The notes beneath the pieces are model-generated. The model saw nothing but the letters and a program-made list of their open reading frames with translations. It made no database searches and was not told the origin of the DNA. A program made the translations under genes and the position numbers. Source: Cervus elaphus (Eukaryota > Chordata > Mammalia > Artiodactyla > Cervidae). Taken from it: a stretch of 64,000 bases of DNA. The stretch is taken from contig NC_057829.1 in NCBI RefSeq assembly GCF_910594005.1, positions 58,139,001 to 58,203,000 of the forward strand. The letters are read 5' to 3'. Below are positions 35,992 through 46,994 of the stretch, one piece after another. Every line of letters starts with the position of its first letter. Position 1 is the stretch's first letter.

Positions 35992-36029
35992 CTACAAAGT
36001 GTTTCTTTCTGACTTGCCATCACAGTAAC
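35992..36029 (-). CDS. RBP4: RBP4 last coding exon (residues 190-201 and stop)
   Basis: A 38-bp coding part too short to show as an open frame by itself. Acceptor TATATTTCAG precedes G36029; it reads G-Y-C192-D-G-K-S-E-R-N-T-L and then TAG at 35994-35992. The phase fits the single base left by the previous exon. Confidence 0.93.
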
Positions 36030-39000
36030 CTGAAATATAGAAAACAAAGCTATTAATGACAGAAAGATGGACCCCGTATTCAATATAGATAGTCGATGTT
36101 AGGATGGCCGTAGGACTTGGCATTGTTCAAATGCCTCTTGTCAGGGGACAGCTAGATATAGTTGTAATACATAAACATCTTCGAGGTTTTCTGAAACCCT
36201 GATTTCTCTGGGGGCGATGGGGTACGGGCTGAGAGCAAAGGATCTGCCGTATAAAGTAGTGTTCTTTCTGTCTTAAATTTGCCTCATTGCATTTCAAAGA
36301 GATGAGGGTACCTCCTCCTGATTCAGGAAGTGAGGGCTACTCTTTTAGCAGTTTTATAGAATGTTCACTGTGCCCTGTCATATGTCACCAGGTGGTTACA
36401 CAAGGGGCTTCAGAGTCACACAACAACCTTGGCTTGCATCCGACTCAGTTATCTACTAAATATCTTGGGCAACCTTCGTAATTTTTTCTTAGCCTCTGTT
36501 TTCTTATCTGTAGAAGGCGGATCATGAGAAAACCTACTTCATAAGGTATATCCAGGATTAGGTGAGATGAGGCAGGCAAAGGACTTGGTGGGGAGCCCAG
36601 CTGGAGTGCAATCCTTTGCCTGCCCTATATTTAGGCTACCCCCAGGTGAAGCATCAAAATCTTATTTATGTGTTTGGTCTGGGTTCTTATCTGTTTGGTG
36701 TAGCGTGGGTTAGCTAGTTAGATGACCAACAGAGAAGTTCAGTTTTGTTCTCTGTTTTCTCTTACAATTATTCTATTTGGATTCTGAAATGCAGATTCCC
36801 ATGGGAATGTCTATTCAAAATAAAATGTGCAGTCTCCTCCAGAATGCTACTGGTTTTTAAATCAAGATTGGCCAAGGGTGATATTCATAAAAAGATTCAA
36901 TGGGGCTTCCCTGGTGGCTCAGACAATAAAGAATCATCTAGCAATGCAGGAGACATCGGTTCGATCCCTGGGTTGGGAAGATCCCATGGAAAAGGGAACA
37001 GCTACCCACTCTGGTATTCTTGCCTGGAGAATCCCATGGACAGTGGAGCCTGGTAGGCACAGTCCATGGGGTCGCAAAGAGTCAGACATCACTGAGCCAC
37101 TAACGCTCTGGTCTGGTCAGGGAATCTCAAAAAACATGAGAAAACCAGCTAGTCAACTTGCCTCTCTTTAAGTGTTTACACCAATGGCCACATTCGATGC
37201 CCAGCTCTTCACTGGGGCCACTCAATCCCCAAACAATATTAATTTGGTCAAAATGGTTTTTTGGGCAGCGTAGCCAGGAGCAAAATCATGTGACTACACA
37301 GTGGGCCTGAGGTAGCAGATAAAAAAGGAAAAGACTGTCCCCTTTACTTAACTAAAAGGGCCAGGGTTTGGATTAAAAGGTTTTTGCCCACTCCTTCTGC
37401 ATCAGCCTCATGAAAAGGCCAGTGAAAGACCTGGTTATGAAGGACGAAGACTTGGACTCAGATGGGCACCCAGGCTCCCCTGTTTTCTTCTGCATGCAGA
37501 TGTAACGCATCTCAGGGCCTGCAGACCCAGGGAACCTGCTCCCACCCGCCACTCACCGTTGTGAGGGATCAGCCGGTACTGCCTGGCCAGGCACAGCTCC
37601 TCCTGCCTCTGCCGCACGATTTTCTGCACTTCCGGGGAAAAGCCGCTGGGGTCTCGGGCGAACACGAAAGAGTAGCTGTCAGCGCAGGTGCCATCGAGGT
37701 TCAGGAGGCGGCAGGAGTACTGCAAGGCATAGGTCTCATAGTCCGTGTCAATGATCCAGTGGTCATCGTCTGCAGGGCAGAAAGCCACGGGGCCTCTGTA
37801 TCTCCTTCAGACACTCAGATGCCAGGGAAACTTAGCTCCGGGCCCCAGAAACCAGCCACTTCCCCAAACTGGGTTCAGAAGTTAGAAAGCAGGAGACCAC
37901 AGGGAATTCTGACGGCAATTAGAAAATTGGGACCATGAGAGAGGAGCTTGGCCTTCACAGGAAAAAATCCCCTCCCTGGCAGGGGCGGGAGGGACCACAT
38001 TTGCTTTAATGACTGTTTCTCTCCCTGATGATAAATGTGATGGTATCTTTCATAAGAAGAGCCGAGAATGTGGACCCATCAAAACCAGTCTAGACCTGGC
38101 TACTGTTGTCTTCTCCATCTACCCTCTGACAGCATCTCGTGCCTCTGTGGCTGACGTTGATGGCCACCAACATGTGCTATCCGCAACATAAGCATGCGTC
38201 CGTTGCACTGATCTGTATCAGCCAGTTCCCAGCCCTCTCGCTACCCACACGGCCCTCCTGCCTCAGTCCACTGGGTGATCTGGTTCATGGCCTTTCTGGC
38301 TCCATCCTAATTCTGGCTCGGTGACCTGACTCACTTCTCTCTCCAGGCTGGCAAGAGGGTAGAATCTGCCTTAGGGGCATAAGATGCCCACCTTTTGACA
38401 TCAGATATTCTTCTTAGAGAACTGCTCAGAGCTCTCTTGACAGAGGCAGAGTTGAGCCCTTGAAGAATTTAGATTATATTTCTTCCTAAGACTGGGATGT
38501 AAGCCATGCAGAGTAAGTGTAAACAAAAGTGGTAATAAGGTCAACAAAGGCAGGATGGGAAACCACGTTCATAAGAATGCAGGTGAGAGGTTTGCCATGG
38601 AGAAAAACAATGGGGATAACACCTTTGTTATCCAAACACCTCACATTTGGTAAAACGTGTCACATCTCTACTTAACATTCTTGTTGATATATAACCATGA
38701 CCAGGATTTTCTGAGCACTTAGTGTCAGCTACCATGCTTTCTCAATTATTTTTCACGGCTACTGAAAGTGCACTCTATCATCCTCATTTTCCAGATAAGA
38801 AAACTGAGGCACAGAAAAACTAAATAATTCACCCAGGGTCACAAAGAGCAGGACAGAATTGAGCTCCGATCTGACTCTGGAGCCCCCATGCCTAACCTCT
38901 ACAGCACACTGTCTCCAGGCATTAAGTAAACTGGGGGCCACAGGGGATAAGAAACAGGAGACGCTAAGCCTCTGTGTCTTCATTCCACACCCAGGTCATG

Positions 39001-41602
39001 AAGCAAGTGATGATCTCTGCTCTATTTCATGTCCTGTGCTGGAGGAATGCAGAGGAACCCTCAGCTCCCAGCACTGAGGGTGTAAGGGAGATCTCTAATG
39101 CTTGCCTAAGTCACTTCTGGGTGTGCCTCTTGGCTCTGAAAACCCCAGGAGTCCCTGCCAAGGAGGGGCTCAGCCTGAGACCAGGCCTTGCAGGAGAGCT
39201 GCACCAGAGTGGGTGGTGAACCCTCTTTTCATCTCACTGCAGACCCTCCAGGAGGAGGACTGAGCCACTCCTGAATCCCCCACGCTTTCCCACAGGGCGG
39301 GTGTCAGAGGCTGTGGTGGGAAGGGCCAGACATGACCACTCAGGGGTGGCCACGTTCATCTGTTTGATAAGATGCAGATTCTAAAAATTACTAATCTTGT
39401 GCCCAGCCTGGTATCGATTTTTATAGTCCATTATCAGAAGTTTATCTTTTATCCTAAATAGATCACTTTAGGAAGTTTTGCTGAGTTATTTGAAAAAACT
39501 TTTATTATCTCTAAGGATAAAAGCTTTCCCCCTTGTTGAATAGTAAGTCCTTTTATATAGTGTACATCAATACTGGATGAGCAGTTTGATAAAAGATAAA
39601 ATTTCATCTAACACAACTGTAGGGGAAGTCGAGGAGTGTGTGCCCTGAGTACATGGGCTACATGAAAGGACATTTTGCCCTGGCTCACCAAGCTAAGCGT
39701 CCCCCTGAACAGGCCCTGGGGCCTATTTCCCAGGAGAGCTCCAACAATATTTTGTAAAATTGTAAAAGTTGATTGTATTAGGGCCCTGCTGTTCAGGACC
39801 ACCTAATTTTGACCCGGGAGCTAGAACCTCCGGCTTCTGACACTGTCTCTCACAAACTTGTTTACATGACCTTGGACAAAGCACTATCTTTTCCCCTCTC
39901 CCCACCCCCTTTTTTTTGGTCACGAGGCACGTGATATGCACGTGATATCTTAGTTCCTGGGCCAGGGATCAAATCTTCACCCCCCTGCAGTGGAAGTGAG
40001 GAGTTTTAACCACTGGATCACCAGGGAAGTCCTACCACTGCATTCTCTTGATTTCAATTTATTCATCTGCATGTTGAACCCCCTTTAGAGTGGTAACTCT
40101 CCATCTTTAAGATTCCATGATGGAACTTCCCTGGTGTCTTCGGGGGGAATTAAACAAATTAAACCCTCAGGTTTAATCCCTGCTGGGTGATCTAAGATCT
40201 CGTGTGCCATGTAGCATGGTCAAAAAAAAAGAAGTAAGATTCCATGATATGCCCCTCTGTCCTGCATTATTCTCTAGATACCAAGTAGACTCTGGATTTG
40301 AAGCTTAGGAGAAATGAGTAGAAAGAGCATGTACATGCATGTTCCCATAAATTTGTATCAGGTTAAATTTTAGGATGCTCTTCTGAGAGCCCTTAACACT
40401 CTGCTCCCCATATGAGTTTCAGGGCTTGGGAGAAAGGGAAGAGGTCACTGTCACCCAGAACACTGTGCCTGGCTCAGACTCTCAGCACCCAGCATGGGCA
40501 GGTAGGTACCTGGGAGTGAGCCAACCTTGTGTCCTTTGATGAGAGTCTCTGAGCCTCTGCTGGGGCGTCTAGCATTCAAGCTGTTTCAGGGATTCAGCCC
40601 AAAGAAATGGAGGAAATGCAGCAGCCGCAGCACCAGGCTGAGCGGTGATGTGAGCTGGGTCTTGAGGAGGTGGGAGGTCTAAGCAAGGGGAAGGCCACAC
40701 ACGCTGGCGGGATGGGTAATCGGCAGGAGGTGGTCAGGTGACAAACCCAAGGTCCTTTTGAGCTTGGGCCAGGTTTCTGAGCTGGGAGAGGGGAATGGGA
40801 GGTGGTGAAGGGGCCTAGCTACTTCCAGCCTCACCCCTCCAGCCTCCAGCCGAGCTGAGAGTTCTGGCTACTTACAGACCATTCTTCCCTAAGGTGCCCC
40901 TGGAGAAGAAACCCAGCCAATTGGCTATGTATGTCTTCGATCCCCCCTCAAGACAGTCCTACCGAACTGACTACTCACTTCCTTTCTGGAGAAAGGACGC
41001 TACGCCCCAGTACTTCATCTTGAACTTGGCAGGGTCCTCAGTGTCTGTGAAGGTGCCCACCATGTCTGCACACACGTCCCAGTTACTGCAAAAGCCAAGG
41101 GGATTCTGAGCCAGGCCGGGCAAAGGGCTTCCTCCCCCCATCCCACCCCAGGCGCTCCCTTCCCGCCCCAGTCGGGGTTTGGCGCTCAGCCTGTGGACCC
41201 TGCCGCGCAAAGAGCGCAGCCTCCGCCCTCCCCCACCCCCGCCCCCAGAGGTCACTGACTTTAAAAGACGGACTCGGCCCTTGGCCGTGGCGCTCATGTG
41301 GCCATTCTCGTCCACGGAGAACTCGGCGACGATGTTGTCTTGCAGAAAGAGGCCCTCGGGGTCCTTCTTGGCCATGGCGTACCAGGTGCCGGCGAACTGG
41401 GGAAGAGAGGAGAGCCGGGTTCGGTGTCCGGGAGCGCATGGCGGGCGTCTGGGAAAGGGGAACGCGGGGCACCCGGGACACCGGTACCTACGCGAGCCTT
41501 GTCGAAGTTCTCCTTGACTCGGAAGCTGCTCACTCGGCAGTCGCGCTCCGCCCGGGCGCTGCCCAGCGCCGCCAGTAGCACTAGCGCCCACACCCACTCC
41601 AT
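35992..41602 (-). CDS. RBP4: Retinol-binding protein 4 (plasma retinol carrier), complete
   Basis: Five coding exons on the minus strand (41602-41492, 41396-41260, 41085-40979, 37769-37557, 36029-35992) join to 606 nt = 201 codons plus stop, the usual precursor length. The product is a secreted lipocalin that carries all-trans-retinol from liver to tissues, bound to transthyretin and recognised by STRA6 (family knowledge). Seen: an 18-residue signal peptide cut before E-R-D-C, the lipocalin G-T-W motif at residues 40-42, the T-D-Y motif at 127-129, and all six cysteines (22, 88, 138, 147, 178, 192; mature 4, 70, 120, 129, 160, 174). The tail reads Y-C-D-G-K-S-E-R-N-T-L, against N-L-L at the human end. 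All introns are GT-AG. The gene is convergent with FFAR4 and divergent from PDE6C, and its promoter is CpG-rich with a TATA box. Confidence 0.97.
36030..37556 (-). other. RBP4: RBP4 last intron (1.5 kb)
   Basis: GT-AG on the minus strand; a Bov-tA SINE at 36903-37103, otherwise nothing recognised. Confidence 0.85.
36903..37103 (+). mobile_element. Bov-tA SINE in the last RBP4 intron
   Basis: Full copy beginning GGCTTCCCTGGTGGCTCAGA; antisense to RBP4. Confidence 0.92.
37557..37769 (-). CDS. RBP4: RBP4 fourth coding exon (end of residue 119 to first base of 190)
   Basis: 213 bp. It starts by completing Asn119, then D-D-H-W-I-I-D-T-D-Y. The acceptor is CCCTGCAG and the donor GTGAGT. It contains Cys138, Cys147 and Cys178, the second lipocalin motif, and the amphipathic helix before the C-terminus. 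Confidence 0.96.
38712..38920 (-). mobile_element. MIR SINE in RBP4 intron
   Basis: CATTTTCCAGATAAGAAAAC and GAGGCACAGAAAAACTAAAT, reverse MIR. Confidence 0.7.
39909..40033 (-). mobile_element. tRNA-derived SINE in RBP4 intron
   Basis: T-headed copy ending CCACTGGATCACCAGGGAAG; same strand as RBP4. Confidence 0.85.
40108..40248 (+). mobile_element. tRNA-derived SINE with perfect 14-bp target duplication, RBP4 intron
   Basis: TAAGATTCCATGAT at 40108-40121 and 40235-40248 flanks a short sense copy with an A9 tail. It lies about 75 bp after the preceding opposite-strand SINE. Confidence 0.92.
40979..41085 (-). CDS. RBP4: RBP4 third coding exon (residues 83-118 and part of 119)
   Basis: 107 bp. 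Its first base completes Asn83 and is followed by N-W-D-V-C88. The acceptor is TTTTGCAG and the donor GTGAGT at 40978. It includes Cys88 and the K-M-K-Y-W-G strand. Confidence 0.96.
41086..41259 (-). other. RBP4: RBP4 174-bp intron, open in frame
   Basis: Length is a multiple of three and the minus-strand frame continuing from V-R-L-L has no stop until the next exon. Retention would add 58 Gly/Arg/Ser-rich residues. Confidence 0.8.
41260..41396 (-). CDS. RBP4: RBP4 second coding exon (residues 38-82 and part of 83)
   Basis: 137 bp, from F38-A-G-T-W to V-R-L-L plus two bases (AA) of Asn83. The acceptor is CCCCAG and the donor GTCAGT at 41259-41254. It carries the lipocalin G-x-W signature and strands A to C of the barrel. 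Confidence 0.96.
41492..41602 (-). CDS. RBP4: RBP4 first coding exon (residues 1-37)
   Basis: ATG is at 41602-41600. It encodes the signal peptide M-E-W-V-W... and the mature N-terminus to K-A-R37. The donor is GTAGGT at 41491. The spliced exon starts about 41620, after the acceptor CCCGCAG. The following intron is only 95 bp. Confidence 0.96.
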
Positions 41603-41827
41603 CTCGCTCGGGAGTCCGCCCTGCGGGAACCGCGCGCCCTGAGAGCCTGGCGGCTGGACCACTTGGCCCTCCACCACCGGTCCCCAGGCTCCATCTTGCC
41701 CGCGAGGGGCCCTCCTCCCGCCAGCCCCCCGGGTTCCCATCCCGCCCGCCCCCAGACCCTCATCACACCCATCCCGGGCCCCCATCCCTCCCGCGCCGGC
41801 CCCCCATCCCGCCGGGCCGCCGCTCAC

Positions 41828-41890
41828 AGTCGGGAGCTGCGCGCAAGCCTGGCCGCGGGTCCGAGCGCGCGTGGAGCCAGCAAGGCTAGC
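41828..41890 (-). other. RBP4: RBP4 non-coding first exon (5' UTR), start approximate
   Basis: Minus-strand donor GTGAGC at 41827 follows ...CCCGACT, and the next acceptor is at 41621. The 5' end near 41890 is inferred as about 30 bp downstream of the TATA box. This matches the known RBP4 structure with an untranslated first exon. Confidence 0.65.
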
Positions 41891-41913
41891 GCGCCGCGGG
41901 GGCCGCCGGGCGG

Positions 41914-41920
41914 CTTTATA
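41914..41920 (-). promoter_or_regulatory. RBP4: RBP4 TATA box
   Basis: On the minus strand TATAAAG lies in a strongly GC-rich block, about 90 bp upstream of the first-exon donor. It is the only good TATA element in this CpG island, and the spacing fits a start near 41890. Confidence 0.75.
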
Positions 41921-42747
41921 GCTCCGGGGGGAGGGGGTCGCGCTTTCGTAACGGCGCAGGGTGAAAGACCGAGGGGGAGGCGCCGGGGCCGGCGGGCCAG
42001 CACTTGCATAACGCGCCCTGACTCACCGCCGCCCGGGCGCAGGGAGGGCGTCCTGGGGCGAGAGCCTCCCCTCCAGCGCCGCCCGGGGCTGGAGCAGCTG
42101 CCGCGCGGGGTGGCCTCGGCGGAGCCTCCGGCGGCGGCGAGCCGCGGGCACCAGCCCTGGCCTAGTTACCCGGCGCCCGTGCCAGCGGCCGCCAGCTGCG
42201 GCCTGGGGTGGCCTCGGGGCCCTGTTGCTCTGGCTGGAGGCTCGGGTAGGTCTGGCGGGAAGACCAGACCGTGGCCTCCCAGAACGAGGGACATCTGCGA
42301 TGCTGCCCGGGCGCGTTAGTGCTCGGGCCTGACCGTGCCAAATTGGCCCCTCGGTCTTCTGAGGACTAGCTATGCAGGAGTTTGGGACTGTTTCCGCCAC
42401 ATAGTTTTTCATTTTATAAAGGATGTCTTTTACTCTCTTTCAGGGGAGTTGTGGTGCCCTTGGATCAATATTTGTTCTTTAGTTTCAACATCTTTAGAAG
42501 TATGCAAACCCTCCCTGTTAAATATTCTCCAGAAACGCAACCCTGGTCAGGACAGGAAATATTTTAGCAACCTCGGTGGTCGCCTACTTAGTCTGTGGCA
42601 CTTCGCTCAAACCACTTTGAAACACACCTACCAATTGTTTATTCTGCAATCTGATTTCAAAGCCAGAGTGGCATCTTGTTTTGTTTCCAAACCAGCTAAG
42701 GTGGATTGACTGTGAGCGGAGGAGAGGGGGAGGGGAACAAACGTCTG

Positions 42748-42755
42748 TGACGTCA
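42748..42755. promoter_or_regulatory. Palindromic CRE (TGACGTCA) upstream of RBP4
   Basis: A perfect 8-bp cAMP response element lies about 830 bp upstream of the RBP4 TATA box. cAMP induction of RBP4 has been reported in the literature; use of this particular site is inference. Confidence 0.45.
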
Positions 42756-42844
42756 ATGGTCAATTAAGTCGAAATGCTGTGACTGGTTGTGTGATTTTGC
42801 CCAGTGGCACAATTCAGGGCCATGTTTTTCTCTTTCCATTCAGA

Positions 42845-42970
42845 GTTCAGTTCAGTTCAGTTCAGTCGCTCAGTCTGTCGGACTCTGCGACCCCATGAAT
42901 CGCAGCACGCCAGGCCTCCCTGTCCATCACCAGCTCCCAGAGTTTACTCAAACTCATGCCCATCAGAGTT
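42845..42970 (-). mobile_element. Short BovB 3' fragment with (TTCAG)n end
   Basis: Begins with four copies of TTCAG followed by the BovB 3' terminus. A short shared string (TCAGAGTT) at both edges may be a target duplication. Confidence 0.82.
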
Positions 42971-43496
42971 AGAGCTCCTCTAATCTGATCCAAGCAGTCA
43001 GAAGACGCAGCTTTGGACTGAAAGAGAATTAGGGATAGGGCAAGGAGGTATCACCTTTTTGTAAGATCCTTTCCATCAGTTGTGTCCCAAATTGAAAAAG
43101 ACCAAGATGAATTTGGTCCATTTTGCTACTGCCAGACCTGAAATAAGAGAGGGTGGAGGTGCAGGAGGGTGGCAGCCATACAGAGAAATAAAGAGTTGAT
43201 GGTCTTTACAGGGCACGGCACTGGGATTACTTCTGAGCCTCCTGAAAAAAAAAAAAATACCTGTGGCTCCTGCCACCTTCCTGTGACCCCTTGGGCCTCT
43301 CCCTGTCTGATGTCTGCTTTCATTTTCCACCTTCCCCTCCACTCCTGTTCTCCATTTGAGTCTGGAGGTGTCTCTGGAGTGCCAACCTTGATGCAATTAA
43401 CTCCTTGCTGCCTCCTCCTTTCTGCTAAGAAAGCCCTGTTTCAGGCCTACCAGCTAACTAGCTCTTCTGGTGAGGTCAGTTTTATCACAGGATGTA

Positions 43497-44481
43497 TAAT
43501 CCCAAACAGAACTGCACATGGAACAACGGACTGGTTCAAAATTGGGAGATGAGTATGTCAAGGCTGTGTATTGTCACCCTGCTTATTTAACTTATATGCA
43601 GAGTACATCATGAGAACTGCTAGGCTGGATGAAGCACAAGCTGGAATCAAGATTGCCAGGAGAAATACCAATAACCTCAGATATGCAGATGACACCACCC
43701 TTATGGCAGAAAGTGAAGAGGAACTAAAGAGCCTCTTGATGAAGGTGAAAGAGGAGAGTGAAAAAGCTGGCTTAAAACTCAACATTCAGAAAATTAACAT
43801 CACAGCATCCGGTCCCATCACTTCATGGCAAATAGATGGGGAAACAATGGAAACAGTGACAGACTTTATTTTTCTTGGGCTCCAAAATCACTGTAGACAG
43901 TGACTGTAGCCATGAAATTACAAGATGCTTGCTCCTTGGAAGAAAAGCTATGACAAATCTAGACAGTATATTAAAAAGCAGAGGCATTACTTTGCCAGCA
44001 AAGGTCTGTGTAGTCAAAGCTTTGGTTTTTCCAGTAGTCATGTATGGATGTGAGAGTTGAACCATAAAGAAGGCTGAGTGCCGAAGAATTGATGCTTTTG
44101 AACTGTGGTGCTGGGGAAGACTTGAGAGTCCCTTGGACTGCAAGGAGATCCAACCAGTCCATCATAAAGGAAATCAACTCTGAATATTCATTGAAAGGAC
44201 TGATGCTGAAGCAGAAGCTATAATACTTTGGCTACCTGATGCAAAGAGTGACTCATTGGAAAAGACCTTGATGCTGGGAACCGTAGAAGGTAGGAGGAGA
44301 AGGGGACAAAAGAGGACGAGATGGTTGAATGGCATCACTGACTCAATGGACATGAGTTTGAGCAAGCTGTGGGAGATAGTGAAGGACAGGAAAACCTGGC
44401 GTGCTGCAGTCCATGGGGCTGCAAAGAGTCGGACATGACTGAGCAACTGAACAACAACAACAGCAACGTAATCCCAAACAG
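43497..44481 (+). mobile_element. 5'-truncated BovB (RTE) LINE with 13-bp target-site duplication
   Basis: The identical 13-mer TAATCCCAAACAG flanks the insert at 43497-43509 and 44469-44481; the element body is 43510-44468, sense strand. The insert starts inside the reverse transcriptase domain. A remnant frame over 43571-43903 holds the Y-A-D-D catalytic motif; the frame shifts near 43880 and continues in another frame to a premature stop at about 44060. It ends with the CAA-rich tail typical of this copy. It is dead as a coding unit. Confidence 0.93.
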
Positions 44482-45507
44482 CTCCAATAAGGTCTGCTTC
44501 AGAGCCACTCCTGCAGGGACGCTGTGTGTGGCCACACATGTAGTCATTACTTATGCTCCCTAGTTATAGGTAGGGTCCTTTTCTATCTCCTGTCCAAAGT
44601 GTGGTTCCCCTCCTTGACATCCCAAAATAGAGGTCTATCCACCTCTCCTCCAGTACCTCCAGTGATGGAGAGCTCCTGGCTGAGCCAAGTTGCCTTTGGA
44701 CTGTTAGGACTGCCAGAAAAGTTCTCCTAATACTCCCAGCCCTTGACAACTGTTTCTCCCAGAATGATTCTTGTGATTCTTGCTTATGCTTATGAAAAAT
44801 AAATGTAGGGGATTTCAATGCATTTTTACAGAGATTTTTTTGCATGTTTTAATGTATTTGTTAAATGCTTAAAAGTTGATATAACTGTTCTTCCTCCCCC
44901 ACCTCTCTCTCTTTTAATGATATATTGTAACCCTCGGTGTCCCAGATACCAGCAAAGAAAAACAGTTTATTTTGGCATTCTGTCTCAAATTTCTTCATGA
45001 TTACAAACATGTGAGTAGAGGTCAACTGGTGTTTTTTAACTTTGGTGCTTTGAAAGCTCTCCTCATAAAATATTTTTTTTCAAATATGCTTATATGTGTG
45101 TATAATATCCACAGGAAAACTGTTCATAGTGATTACATGTGTGATAGGATTAGGGATATTTGAAAATTTATTGTTGATTTCTACCTTTTTAAAAACTTTC
45201 CAAATTTTCTTACAGTGAAAATATTTAATCAAACAAATACTCTGCAGACTTTTTTCTTCTAGAAGTAAAATTATGGTCTAAATTACATCTTGTGGACTGT
45301 ATATAATATACACAAAAGTTCATTTCCTTGTCTACATCATGGAAGGACAAATCATATTTCCCTCACCTTGGTATGCATCTCACTCCCAGCTTTTCCACAG
45401 GATTTATCAAGAGACTTACACAGAGTAGATGCTTGATCAGTAGATATTGACTTAATTTGTTTTACTTAAATCAGTCACTTTAAGTAAGCTTTATAAAATA
45501 TTTATTT

Positions 45508-45565
45508 AAAAAGACCCAGTCAAAAAAAATAAATAAATAAAAATAAAAATAAAAAGACCCAGTCA
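45508..45565 (+). repeat. 15-bp direct repeat flanking a bare A-rich tail
   Basis: AAAAAGACCCAGTCA at 45508-45522 and 45551-45565 with only 28 bp of (A3-5)T-type sequence between. This looks like a target duplication around a retroelement tail with no body. Confidence 0.75.
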
Positions 45566-45769
45566 TAGGTCAGTCTTTCTAAAAAATAATTTCCAGGATT
45601 TATTAATTGTAGCAGGGAGGGCTAGCTGTCCTTTCACCAAGAAAGTTTTCACTCCCCTTCCGTGAGGGCTGGAGTTGTTGCAAAGAGACCACCCTGCTAG
45701 AAGACAACCTCCACACCCCACCACCACCCAACTTCCTACAGTTCTATAAGGCCACATGCCTATGTTCTG

Positions 45770-46015
45770 GTCGGTGGAATATAGATGAAAGTGCTGTGAG
45801 TCATTCCCAGATGGGGCTTTTAAAAGCTGCCTGTCTAATAATTAGTCTTTGATGTCTGTCTTCCTTCATCTGCAGTCTGGTGAAGCCTCTCTCAGCCTGG
45901 GGACCCCACCCATGATTAACTTTATGTGAATGAGAAATAAACTTCCATTCGATTTAAGCTGCTGAAATTGGGAGTTACTGTAATAGGAGCTGGTGTTACC
46001 TTAACTAATACAGCA
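45770..46015 (+). mobile_element. MLT1-like LTR 3' part
   Basis: AGAAATAAACTTCCATTCG...TTTAAGCTGCTG...TTAACTAATACA resembles the sense 3' half of MaLR LTRs. Diverged. Confidence 0.45.
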
Positions 46016-46994
46016 GCAAGTCATTAGCTCCTAGGAAATATTGAAAATCTTTTGCTGTAGTTGAAAAAAAGGATGAATGTGAGAAATTTGTGTCCTTAGC
46101 CTCATAAGAATTAAGCATGTCCAACCAGCTCCATTTTGTGCAAACTAATGTTTACATCCACATCTTGACAGAGAAGCCAAGAGAAGTTACAAACAAGGAA
46201 GTCAGGTAGCATTTATCTTCTGACTGCATTTAAAATATTCCAAAATAATTGGTGGGAAAAAGGAAAGATTAGTTATTCAGCCAATGTTTTCAGGTACAAA
46301 GAGTCAAACTAATTTTTTTTAATAAGGACTTTTCCCCGGTGGTTACAAAGCCATCAGTCAGTTTCATCAATTTAGTTGAAAGTAACATGGATTCCATCAT
46401 ATAAATTATCTGTGAGATACCTGATCATACCCATCAATTAGGTGCAGGCAGAAACTGTCATGAGAGCAAATGTGCCAGGTGAAAGGGCCCTTTGCAGGTT
46501 GACTACTGGGATGTGCCTGAAATCACTGCTAGTAGGGGGTGTCTTTGAGTGATGAATAATGGCAGGAGTAGGGAATCTGGCTAAAGTGGAGCTGAAGAGT
46601 GGGTCCAGTATAATCATTCAAAATGCACTTGGTTAATCCAGCATATTATTGTTAGTTTTATGACAGTGCTTCAACATTATATGCATGTTATTAATATTTT
46701 GGCTGTTAAATAAGCGTTACCTCCTGCAGAAATGGTTAAGTGTAGTGGAAAATTTTAGCGATGATGCAATTAAATATTGCATGTGTTCGTGAATGTAGTA
46801 TACTATTGAAAAATGTAAATTTGTTAAGTGGAATTTTCATTTAATTCTTGTATTGGTGTTTAACATTTTATGATATAGGTATGATATAGGTCTAGATTTT
46901 AAATTCCTTAAAGAATAAGTCTTGTGTATTCCCCTATAGCAGCTATGGTACACTTCATGGGTGCATTTTAAAATTCATTCCTATTTGAATTCTT

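Larger units (their letters stand above)
37770..40978 (-). other. RBP4: RBP4 large intron (3.2 kb)
   Basis: GTGAGT...TGCAG on the minus strand; a MIR and two tRNA-derived SINEs. Remaining sequence unremarkable. Confidence 0.85.
41120..42330. promoter_or_regulatory. RBP4: CpG island over RBP4 promoter and first exons
   Basis: A dense run of CpG from the third coding exon through about 400 bp upstream of the TATA box, the strongest island in the window. Boundaries were judged by eye. Confidence 0.8.

Noticed and set aside
43571..43903. Reverse-transcriptase-like frame
   Set aside because: Part of a truncated BovB retrotransposon, not a host gene; annotated as a mobile element.
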